From positions 23,132,001 through 23,196,000 of the forward strand of contig NC_092186.1 of the NCBI RefSeq assembly GCF_043641665.1: a DNA stretch of 64,000 nucleotides, given 5' to 3'. Made by a program: the position numbers and the translations under genes. Every line of letters starts with the position of its first letter. The first letter of the stretch is position 1. Under the pieces are notes generated by a model. That model did no database searches. It saw only the letters and a program-made list of their open reading frames with translations, and was not told where the DNA came from. Below, in pieces: positions 38,951-51,600 of this stretch. This DNA is from Enoplosus armatus (taxonomy: Eukaryota; Chordata; Actinopteri; Centrarchiformes; Enoplosidae).

Positions 38951-40572
38951 CAGATGAGCAAACTATGACTGAGTGGAGACAATAGATGCACACACACGCA
39001 TATGAGGGCAACATTTTCTCAATGGCCGTTTTGGTTCTGTGGTTGCTCTCACGGCCTGCAGTTGCCATGGGAATGGGTGAGTGTGTTGCCATGGTTACGT
39101 GCTCTGCAGGCTGTACAGTGCGTGGGCAAAAGAAACATCTCTTTTCTCTCTTTCTCACCCTCCCTCTGTATCTCTCTCTCTCTCTCTCAGGTTAAAGAAT
39201 CTACCGTTTACCTTTACGAAGCTGAAGGACCTGGCAGCTCTCTGGCTCTCTGACAATCAGGTATCGCTCTCCCAGAGACTGTACCTGCAAACACACACAG
39301 CTACTGGATATATATATTAGTCAGATAACCAGGCTTTTATATGAGGCAGGCTATTCGCAAATGGCGGTTTTTGCTCTCTAAGTTCTCCGTCCATCATACC
39401 CCCCCCCCCCCCCCCCCCGTCTTTATGTGGGGTTGGACATTATTTGTTCGGAGAGACCACGTTTGACTTTATACAAATCCTCTCAACAACAACGCCCAGG
39501 CTCCATAACAAAATCAGCATTTTGTAGTGAGAATGCAGAAACTAAACTAAACTGGCTAAAACTACTAATATGATACGGTGGTGTCAATTAAGTATTTGGA
39601 GATATCGCTCCGGCCTAGATCACGTGTTATTTGGTTGTCAACCGCACTGTTTTTCACGCCACAAAAACATTCATCAAGACATTTGAAGTTCCCCTTGAAG
39701 TTTGATCAAATGAAATTGAAATCGAAGTCACAACAACACTGGATCCTTGCTCGCTGCTAAAGAAGAAAGCTAATTTGAAATTGAAATGCAATTTGTAAAA
39801 TGGTGGTTCGGTCTTCACATTTACATTTAAAATTTGACACTTAAGCATGCATATTGTGCGACAAATCTGTCGCCCAAAGTCAGTGATTTCATTTGCACTC
39901 GTCATTTCGTGCATTTCAACTGGCTTGAAGATTCAGCAAAAAAGTGAACGTGTTATTGCATCAATACATTTGAACTCTCTGTGTGCCATAACGTCTCTAA
40001 TGCCATCACATTACCATTTTAATAGATATTAATCAGTGCTTTTCACGAGGTGAACATGCATATTAAAGAGGTATTTAGCAACACATCTGACTTGCTATTC
40101 AGGTAGCAAAATTCAATTTGTATTACAGACGTAAAGTAAACACTGTCTCCCCTCTTTCAGTGTTACTGCTGGCACTATTAATTTGCAAATTCTTTCCAAG
40201 TGATTTACGTGAATACTTTGGCTGTCTCCCACCTGTCAGTCAGGCAGGGTTTGTTCCAGCCTCTGAATAATGAAGTGAATATGAAGTTTCCTGTAGCCAA
40301 TCAGATATTCTAATAACCAATCAGCGAGCAGCATAGCTTTTTTTTTTTTTTTTCAAAATTAGAGGTAGGATGAGGTTTAGATTAGGAATTGGGAAATAAA
40401 TGTGATCAGTGAACGTCCCCACAAGAATACTAATATAAAGATGTGTGTGTGTGTGTGTGTGTTTGCAGTCCAAGGCTCTGATCCCACTGCAGACAGAAGC
40501 CCACCCTGAAACCAAACAGAAGGTTTTGACCAACTACATGTTTCCTCAGCAACCGCGACATGATGAGGGTAC

Positions 40573-40630
<58 letters not shown>

Positions 40631-42631
40631 TATGTGTCTCATATTGTGTAGACCAGGGCCACCAAATGTTTGCTTTATTACACTTAGTGATATTACAGTA
40701 ATAGCATTTGTCACATTATGGGATGTTACGTGCTCTGATGTCATGTGTGCCAGTGTTTTTGTACAGGAATGTGTGTTATTTGTGTGTGTGTGTAAATTTA
40801 CATGCGAATTGAATGCAGCAGTATTTGTGTAGAAATAACCGTGTCTGACTCTCCTTAACCTGGTCCTTGATGTGTGTGTGTGTGTGTGTGTGTGTGTGGG
40901 CACAGATTACCAGTCGGACAGTGACAGCTTTAACCCTACTCTGTGGGAGGAGCAGAGACAGCAGAGGATGACTGTGGCCTTCGACTTTGAGGACAAGAAA
41001 GAAGAGGAGGACAACTCTGGGAAGGTCAAGGTCAGCTCTTCCTCTCTGTTTCTGTCCGTCTGTCTGTCTCTCTTCAGAGTCGCTGAACAACTCCGCAAGT
41101 TTTGCAAGGACAAAGAGCACCTTCAGCTCTTGAATTAGGTTGAAGTTCTCCAGGTTGAGTCTTCAGTGCAAACAAATCAGGGCACTGAAAGAAAATCTGT
41201 CTCACTGAGAAAAAGTCAAAGGTTACAAGACTGTGTCGACAAGACTCCAAGGGTTGCTTTGCAGAACAATACATATTTGAAACAAATTCACTTTCAGACC
41301 CTGACTGCACTGTTGAATACATTTAGTAACTATGGAGCGTCTTTATTCCTGAACATACTACGTTTCAAATTTCAACCGCTGAGGCTTGTGAGTCCTGTAG
41401 TATTCAGAGCCATCTGACATAATGATGTCATAAGATGATAAAAAAAAACTCAAGGTTTAAATATTCATGATTAAATTTATAACCTTATAGTCTTGTCAAA
41501 TGATCTAGGAGATTTTCACATTTTGGTGTTGCGTAACCTCAAGGTTATCTGCACGTGATCTGCAGTTCTCCCCAAATTGCTCTTATGTTTCTGTTCTGAT
41601 TTCAGTGGTTTACTGTCTGAGGCTATTTTGAACAGCCAGTATCGCAATGTCAGTGACAATATTCAAACTAGCAATCACTGGCAAGAAGCTAGCAAGAGAC
41701 AGCAGCAACTAAACAATCGACAACAAATGAGAGACTTTATTAAATACTTAATTTATGATGCCTTGTTCGAGGTGTTTCGAAGTTTCACGCGGGCAGACAC
41801 ACTTTTCCTGCTAAATGTTTGCCTTCACTTGCACGTGCGCACTCAACCCGTTTCCATTTTTGTGTGTAGGTGGAGATAAACCTAAAGCGCTACCCAACAC
41901 CCTACCCTGAGGACCTTAAGAACATGGTCAAGTCAGTGCAAAGCCTTGTGGGTAAAAGCGTACACGCCGGACACGGGCACCAGCACCAGCACCAACACCA
42001 ACACCAACACCAACACCAGCACCAGCACCAGCACCAGCACCAGCTGAGCACAGGCACTGCCACCTCGGCAGGAACCAACATGGAACACACACACCTCAGC
42101 AAAGAACAATACGAACCGCCGTGGCCCCTGCCTCCTAAAGAGGTAGGGAACGCACACGCCCTGCCGCACACATGCACACACTCACGCACAGATGTCTTCA
42201 AAATCACCGTACATGCCGAGCGCTCAATTCGTAAATCAAGAGGTCCTGGAAGCACCGATTGATGATCCGAGATCAAGTGGGGGAACCCATCAAAACCCTG
42301 TTCGATGTGCAATTGAAGTGCGGTGATCATCGGCCACCTTTCAAAGCGACACGTGAAGTGCATGCACATTCGTGAGCGTTAGCCGTAGTGAGTTGTCGCC
42401 AAATGCAACAGTCTCTGCGGGACTGAGCTCTGTGATCGTAGAGGTGTAAGAGAGGCAGCACAAATTATCTGCATGTGTGTGTGTTTGCCAGGTGACAGAC
42501 AGAGAGATGCAGGACTTCTCTCAGACTCAGCTAATGGATCAGGGATCAATGCATAACTCTGGCATCGACATTCCCAAGAGGAAGGACAAAGAGGACCTGA
42601 CAGAGAGCTCTGAGGTTGTCTCATAGTGTGC

Positions 42632-42675
<44 letters not shown>

Positions 42676-45600
42676 TTTTTAGCTTGTTATAAGGCAGTTA
42701 CCCGATTTCATTCCCCTTGTACCGTCATGTACATGTTTTTTTTAAGTTTCTTTTCTTGTGATTTGTTTTATAGTTATCAGGGTAATAATTACGGATAATA
42801 CAGATAAAATGTCAATGCTGCCTGCCTGGCGGTGCGATGCTACGCAGATCGCAGCACTAGATTGTCTGTTAGTTGCACGTCTAAAAATGTCATGAATGCA
42901 TTTTTGGTTGGTCTACAAGTTACTTAAAGGTGCGCTGTGGAGTTTTCTTGTAAACGAGTAAAAGTCATGTTTGCGTTCAGCGTTGTGTATCCTTGAGGTC
43001 TAAGAAAGGCGTCGAGTCAGTTTCCTTCCTCATGAAACATTTGCAGAGACGGTTACTTTGAATGTTTTGAAACCTGCATTGTTTACTCGTATTGTGTACT
43101 AGCAAGAAGTCTTGTTCCTCTTCCTCCCTGTCTTCGCTGGCACATTGCTGCATTTCTTGGCGCATTAGGTGGAATAGTGTGACACCGCTGGCCGTGATGT
43201 ATATTGGGGTAAAACAAAACAAAGGTTCCATAGCGCTAGGTCAGGCCACAAAAACTCCACAGACTACCTTTAAATATGCCGGCAACTGCTAAACACTTGC
43301 CAATTGATGTATTTATTATCCTGGAGTTTTCAATTTCAAAGCAAATCCTCTATATTAGATTGCTGAATGTTGATTGTGGCTACTGCTCACTATCCACCGT
43401 TTGGTGGAGTGAGCCTGGCGTGAACCTGTGCGTTTTGTCTGTCCCCAGGACTCGATGGGCGGCTCTCCCAACGACATCCGCATCTCTGACATGAGGCCCA
43501 CCCTGGTGGAGCCGCCTATGTACAAACCAAAGGTGGTGCTGCTGGGGAAGGACAAGAAAGGTACTGCACGACACTGTGTGTATATATATATACACACACA
43601 CACACACCAATGCAGAGACACAGAGGATCATACCCATACATGTAGACACGTGGGTGCAGACATACAGTTCACACAGTAATTTAATGTGGTCTATTGTAAA
43701 GCGCTCTGGGGTGTGTTGTAATAGTGTCCGCTAATTAGTCATGGCGGTAAATGGATTTATGGATTTATTTCAGCACGTACCGGAGGGAGGGAGGGAATAC
43801 CATAAACCTCTCCAGTGAATCTAGATTCAAAGTGTCTAAAGTGTTCAGCATTTAGCTCGACCCTTTTTTACTTATTTTGCCCCGAAGGCCTCAGTTTCTT
43901 CACCAAAAGCAAGTAAGACCCCCCCCCCCCCCCCCAAAAGCTGATTCAACTGCCCTGTCAGAAATCAGTTTGTTTTTTTTGTTGTTCCAAATAATTTAGC
44001 GCCTTCATCCCGTCGACTGAACGAAAGCGTTTATTATCTCCTCTGCAGCTCTGTCTCATTCAGAGCTCCATCATGTCATCGACTCCCCCGTCAGCGAGCT
44101 CACCGTGACATGATTAAAGCTCAAACAGCTTGTCTGTCGGGGTGAGTGTCCATTCTTAATGAGGGATCTGGTGGAGAAGTTCATAAGAAGCTTTATTTGG
44201 TTTTGTTTTTTTGTTTCTTTTTTTTTCTCCATGATCTTAATAAGTTTGACTCACGAGCCTGCCGGTTTGAGATTATTGGCTTTTACGCGATAAATGTCCC
44301 CTCCTTTCTGCAGCTGTTGTACGCTGCTTTCTTTCCAGGTCCCCCTTCCAAAAGAGATCTCAATGGGACTAGTGTGGTTAAATAAAGGTTTTTTAAAAGT
44401 GTTAAACCCATCTTTTTACAACCAGGCCATGTCTTGCGTCAGTGCAGTGGACTCAATATTGTCCAAACATATAATGAGAGCACTACAGGAATCTGGGTTA
44501 AGGGACAGACGACAAGATTAAGAAAGACATTAAGAAAGATTCTTCTTTTCCTCTCGTCATGAGTAATACAGTACACAGTATACAGGCTTTTTTAGCTCGG
44601 CCTTAACGTCATTCTGGATGCACTTTCTGATGTTGTTGTAGCTCTCAGGTAGGTTTAGGTTCAATATCCAAACAGGAGGCTGGGATTACTTAAGGGTCTG
44701 TATCTTTAAAACAAGATCTGTGATGAGAATCATGACACTCATGACCCTTTTTTCCCCCCCTCACCTTCAACCTACACGTTACACGCAAACACAAAACACA
44801 TCTGGAGCTGCAACACGGGATTATTCAAATTATTAATTTATCTTTGTATTATTATTATTCTTTTTTTTTGGGGGGGGGGGTTTACCAACTAATAGTTTAG
44901 TCCACAAAATATGAGAAAATCGTGTGAACAAATCACAATTTCCCCAGTTTTCAAATGACAAAATCCAAAGATTTTCAATTTACAATTACGCCTAACAGGG
45001 AAAAAGAACAAATCGTCACATTTGGGGGCCTGGAATGAGCCCATTTGTTGCGTAACAAATGGTTTAAATAATTTATTTATCATTCAAATCGGCCTTGACG
45101 AATCAATCAAGCGATCCATTGTTTCAACACCGAGCACGTTGTTGTCTTCCTGGAGGTTCCTGTTTCCTGAAATCACGGATTTGACCCCTCATGTTAGCAT
45201 GTGGCCACAAGCTGCTGCTTAAGATAAAAGTTCATTTGTGGATAACAACCCGACATGCTCGGATCGTTTGGAGCGTTCGAACACAAAACCATTTCGATGT
45301 TGAGAATCTTTAAACTCTCATCATGTCCGTTCATTCCTTCTACATTCGTAAATCAATCAGCTGTTCACAGAAACTACTGCCACTGTGGTTTTAAATATGA
45401 CATAATAAAAGTGTGGAAGTCACCTGAACATATTCTTAGATCGCTGCCAACACAAAAACGTCTCTTGTGATAAAGAATCAAATCCGGGGGGGGGGGGGGA
45501 TAAACTACAGGCAGGTTTTTTCTTTCCAGTTTGGGGCTTTCAGAGAGAAGAGGATGTGACATTTTCACTGAACCGAGCTGCCTGTGTCTCTGCTGTGTCC

Positions 45601-48600
45601 CTGCTGTCTATCTGTGTCCGCCCAGAGTCCACAGATGAGGAGGTGGATAAGCTCCACTGTCTGAACCACAGCGGCTCCTCAGCCACCTACTCCGACTACT
45701 CCCCCTCACAGGGCTCCTCCGGCTCCTCCAACCCGCCCGCCAACACACACTCACACCCTCACGCGCACCAACACGCTCCCGCCCTGCCGGCCCCCAGCAA
45801 GGACCAGGCCCCTCAGACACACTGGACCAACAGGTACACACACACACACACACACACACACGCCTGCTTCTTGTTCAATTTCATCACCGTCCTTCCCTCC
45901 GACTATCCATCACCTCTTCTTCTCTTTCGATTCCACCCCCCCCCCCCTTCAATCTCCCCCATCTCATCCATCTATCCAATCACTCCATCCGTCCGGTCCT
46001 GCCTCCATCTTTCTGTGTCTCCCTCATCTCTCTGCGTGCTCTCTCTCAAAGTCAGAGAGACTCATTAGGATGCTGCAGACTTCTGTTCAGGATTCTCTCT
46101 CTTTCCATCTCTTCAGCTTCAGTAGTTTTTTTTTTTTACACACATGAAAAGAAGCAAATTAAGAGGCTTGGTCCCTCCACTGAAGTTGTGACGCACTTAT
46201 GACGAAGTCTGACAGACTTGGAATGAATAATAGCTTTGAAAACTAACATTAAAAAAAAGTGTTGTGATGTTGCAGCTATAAACAACACCAAACGTGTCAA
46301 ACTTAAACCGCCTGGCCACGTTTATGACATTTTCAGTATAGCCTCGGCGACACTGAAGACTGGAGCCTGGCGCCGGTACTCACTTTTTTAAACATCAACA
46401 GCACATGACATGAACATACATTTTTGGTAAGAATCCCTTTAAAAATGTGCTCGTATTTGTTTGTCGGTCTTTTCGTTGTGACGGCAATACATGCAGAACA
46501 GGACATTTTGCAGTTGAAAGATGAACTTGTCTAGACTGTTTCTAAACTGCCGCAAACACACTGGCATCTTTTTGCTACTGTACTCGCCAGCCGCCGTATT
46601 CATTGGTAATAATAAACCTAACTTTCATCTATTCATCTATTCGAAGTAGAAACGCTTGCTGGGTTACTGGCAGGTAACTGACATATTTTTGATATCATAG
46701 CATTGCTAAAGTTCTCTATTCATGTTGCTAGTTTCTGCTGTTTTACAACCTTGAAAATGGTGAGTGTCAAATGTAAAGGCTGACGCAAGCCAGGTGCTCC
46801 AGTGAATTCGGGACTCTCGCTGCGTAGGACGGATTTGTACGATACTTGTTTGCTCATCCTGCTTCCTCTTTGACGCCAACAGGGTCTGAACAGATATTTT
46901 GTGCGTTTTTGTTTTTTTTTAAAGAACAGTAACCTTTTCCGCCGCCCTTTCAATAGAATAATACGTCTGAAATAAATGTTAAAAACTCACTTCCTCGTCC
47001 TCACTCTTCCCATGCCTCTCCTCCCCTGCAGGTAGAACGCTCGCTCTGGTATTTTTTGACATTAAAAGTCGTCATTCCACGTGTCCTGGGGGGATGTAGA
47101 GATCCCAACGTGCACTCGTCCCTTTGTCTGTGTACTCGTGAAACATATGTGGTATTTGCAAACTGCAAGTGGCAGTGACGGAGGTCGAAGGCTTTAATGT
47201 TCTCTGTTCGAGGCTGCTCTCGGAGACATTAATTACAACACACGTGGTAGTTGGCCAAATTGATCTGAGCCATCAGAGGGAGAGAAAGTTGTGCTGTTCC
47301 CAGTGCACATTGGCTCTGATTAAATATACGGCACAAAATGATGCTGTATGGCACTTCAGTATAATTCAGGTCATTTTATTATTTTCCATGGCATATTTAT
47401 TGAATTGAATATTTTGCATCTTTGTAGACTGGCTCAGTCGTTCCCCAAGCCCATTGACTCCAAGCCCCTGCTATCTCAGAGGGAAACCCCTCCATCAGGA
47501 ACCCTGCAGCAGCGCGGGGATCGACGTCCACTGAGCGAGCCTTTTGATTGGGCGGAAGCCCCTCACTATGACAACACCGGTTTTGATGCTGAGGAGTCTC
47601 CTCTGGACAATCCGTCCTCTACTACGAGTCAGGGAAACCCGCCGCTGGGCTCCAAACCCCGCAGCCAGTCAACACACGGGCGCCGCCCCCTCCTCAGGCA
47701 AGAGCGAATCGTAGGAGTGCCTCTGGAGCTGGACACTCAGACGCTCCCCTTCCACAGCAACCAACGCTCCACCCCAGACAATGACCCACAATCCTCCGGA
47801 CATCCTTCCCAGAATCCTTGGCAGAACTGGACCAGAACCCCCAGCCCGCTGGAGGACCGAACCGCTTTTCCCTCCAAACTGGACCTGACGCCCACCTCCA
47901 GCCCAAACCCTGACCGCAAGGACATGGACTCAAGGTAACTGAATGGAGCTCCAACAGTCCCACAGTTAGACCTGAAATGTTTTTATGTGGCTGAAGGATT
48001 TCACTCCAACCAACCATCACAGCAGCATTTGTAAACTTTTCACTGCTGAAGGTGCAATATTTTGATCAGCCGAACCATCATACTCCTGGGTTAATATAGT
48101 AGATTACTGGGAACCAGTGTTCTGCCATAACTTCATCCTGTGTTGTGAAACTTTTCTGTCTTTGGCTAATTGCACTTTAACCCTTTCATGCATGAATTAT
48201 GACAGCCTCAGTCAGGATTTTTTATAATTTTTTTTTAATTTAACTTCATTTTTTTCAAACGCTCATTTTTCAAAGTTCTTCACATGTCCACTCGGGTGGA
48301 CAGCATGCGTTTGAGTTTTCAACTGAAGAAATATGTATTTAACACACCAATGAATAAAATGGAAATTTTAACAATTGTATTACTCCTTAGTTGTTACTTG
48401 ATGTTACCAAATTTTATTTACCTGCAAGGGTCTCCTACTACAGAAGGATTGGCAAGTTATTCCTGAGCTGCTCAGCATTTCTGGCCTTCCGCTGGCCATC
48501 TTGGTTTTGAGACATTTGTGTTGCGCTTACAACGGCTGGCCAGTGGGTGGCAGTGTATGGGATGACGCACTAGCGTCCACTGTGGTGGTTGATGTGCAAC

Positions 48601-51600
48601 TATACCATTAAAACCCATGCATATACAAGAAAACAGCTTTTGAATAGCTGTCCACTGTAGTGACCACTATGCGTGAAAGGGCTAAAATAGTGCTGAAGCA
48701 ATCACAATTCGATAACCAGAAAACATTAATGCTTGTTGTCAAACAAAAAAGCGCCAGACCATTTGACCATTTTCTTATTTCCTCAGTTTCATATCATTGT
48801 AAGTGGAATAATTTACATTTCTGCAATGTTGTAATGCGCATTTTTTTACTGTTTGTATGTTTTTATGGTCGAGACGATTCATAGATCAATCAAAAAAAAG
48901 AAATCAACATATGAATCCATGGATTCACATGTTAGCTGGAGCCCAAATTTCAAATGTCAGTCTGTGAGTAGTGTAACTGCTGTGTTACAAACCACCTGAT
49001 GTTGTCTGTGGATGATCTACAGTCAAATTAGAAGTTAAAGAAACGGCATGATATAGCATAATATTTGTGCATCTGTTGTATGGAGCTGCTGGACCCCATC
49101 CATCCCCCCATCCCCATAACCTGGTTTCAGACCTCTGAATGACCACCCAGTCGTTCAAATAGGAATAATAATGGAGCAGAATGACACTGTTTCACCGGTC
49201 TTTGTTTTCTGCCTCTGACATTAACTCTAACACTGCTCTAGTCCTGCCAATTCTTTTGACTCGTATTAGTACAACACTTCCTGACCATGCCCTGTTTTTT
49301 TGGGGTTTTTTTTTGTTCCAAGGCTGGAACAAGGCGCGGGGCCTTTGCCTGGCAGCTGGACGTACCACAACAATCAGGGGGAGCAGAACAGGAAGGATCA
49401 GCTAAGTGTCAGCGGGGGCAACAAGGTGACCGTGGTGATGAGCAAAAGCTCGGACCGCCTGTCCCCCATGATGAGGGAGACGAGGTCCAAGTTTAAGAAG
49501 TCGCAGAGCATCGACGAGATTGACATTGGCTCCTACAAGGTCTACAGGTAAGTTTAGTTGTGTTGTTATTTTTTCTTTTGTCTTTACAGCAGGAGTATCA
49601 ACATGTCATGTCAGTGGGTATAAGGGAGCGATTGCAAAGTTGTTCTTTGTCTCTCGCCCTTCCCGCTACAGCATCCCCATGGACAGCTACAGTTCATCCA
49701 TTGAGCAGCAGACTAGTTTGGATCGTCCAGAGTTGCCCGGTTCTATGGAGCAGACCAGCATGGCACGGTCACAGTCTGCCCCCATGTTAGACGACGAGTT
49801 GGGCTACCCGGGACATGGAGCCGGCAACCAGAACCAGCTGGGACAGAACCAAAAACCTGCCATCCCACACAAGGCCTATCACTTCGACCACAACTACAAC
49901 CCCCAGGTTAGCAGCTCGTGCCGTTCTTAAAAGTGCAATAAACCACTTTTAAGCCACTTGAGGGTGGCGGTTTCTCGGTGCACATCCAGCAGTTATGGAC
50001 CAACATTGTTTTATTTGAAGTTGTGTTTCCTGGAAAACCTCACTCTCTTTTAACTCCGTTTTTTAACCCGTGAGGGCTGGCTCTTTAGCTGCTAAATATT
50101 CCACTATGTTCACCAGCTAGTCGCTAACTGTGTCTGTCTGCCATGTGACACTGAGCAGGAAGTGTACAGTGGGTTTTCATAGCTTTTCTGCAGAAAGAAG
50201 TTTGAAGTTTTTTTTTTTTTTTCATGTAGTTTAAAGTTAAACCACTGAAGGTCAGCAAAGACAAGATTTTCAGGGGGTGTTAGGTTAAAGTTTTTCTTTA
50301 AAGTCATATTTTTTTCATTTCGTCATGATAACTAAACAGAAAAATCCCAACAGTTTTGTATGACAACAACAATGCCTGAAACCTGTTCATGGACTTACTG
50401 GTAACCATTCTAACCAATCAGGTGACCATGGACCGTCGGGTCCCTCCCCCCTTCCCCAACACGCCAGATTATGTCAACCACTCATCGAAGGCCTTGGAGT
50501 ACATCAATCAACCAGGGAAGACATTACCCAAGGAGTTGGTGAGCCCTCGGTATCGTGCATATCCACCACTGGAGATGTTTTCTTTCCCCCAGTCGCCAAT
50601 CAACCAGGATGGCCCGCCCAGCCAGCAGCAGCAGCATCCGATCCCCACGCAGCGCTCCAGGCCGGGGTTTTTAAGGAGAGCAGATTCATTGGTGAGCTCC
50701 ACGGAGCTCGCTTTGTTCCGCAGAGTCCATGAAGCCCAGCAGGAGGCGCTGCAGGAAGCTCAGTACAGACAGCAGGTAGGAGATCTGTTGTCAAAATGAT
50801 GCTTATTTTTGTGTGTGTGTATGTGTGTGTGTGTGTGTGTTTTGGTTTTGGCTTACTGTCGAAAATGGGTTAATCAAATGAATAGTAATATAGAAACACT
50901 TATACTTTACACTTACAAATATCTGTCCTCCCAAAATGCATTTTTGGTTTGATGTAGATGTCTGTTATAGTTGTGACTGTAAACAATATTTCAAATACTA
51001 CGTCTTTGTCTTTAGATGGCATAAAGCATGGCCAATATTACCTCATCATTGAAATTTGCTTCATCAAGATTTTATTTACATTTTTTAAAACAAAATTTGC
51101 TTGATGGTTGGTTGCATTAAGACACAAGACTAAGTAAATGTGAATTTGTGACTGACTTTTCTGGATTAATAGAATATTTGACTCTTTAAGGCTACTGTGC
51201 CTGTCACTTCTTTTTTTTTTTGTGGTCTGATGAAACTCTCCTCTCCTCAGGCGGACCCCCCTCTTTATGGTCGGGCTCTTGTCTACTCCAGCCCCATGGA
51301 GCACTCTGCTCTGACCAACATGGCCGACAGCCAGAGCCAGATGCTGCACAACAAGAGAAACGGTCGCTACGACGACGACTATCCCACCTACCAGGAACAG
51401 AAGAAGCCCATGATTGGCTATCCGACCAAGAGCCTGACTCAGCGCCGCCCCCTGTCTGCCAGGAGCTACAGTACTGAGACCTACGGAGCATCTCAGGTAG
51501 ACTGTCACGATCCCATAAAATCCACTATTAAAGTGTGAGTCATGTTACAAGTAAAACAATTAGGGTTGAAACTAACAGTTATTTTCGCTATTGATTAATC

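Noticed and set aside
41031..41869. Fish equivalent of the extra human segment between GKVK and VEINLKR
   Set aside because: I looked for a matching exon in this intron and found no similar sequence with splice sites.
41577..41879. A 100-codon open frame just before exon 16
   Set aside because: It looks mildly protein-like but is in a different frame from exon 16, has no acceptor or donor of its own and does not match any LRRC7 segment I know.
47694..48020. Minus-strand open frame opposite exon 20
   Set aside because: It is the shadow of the well-supported plus-strand coding exon.
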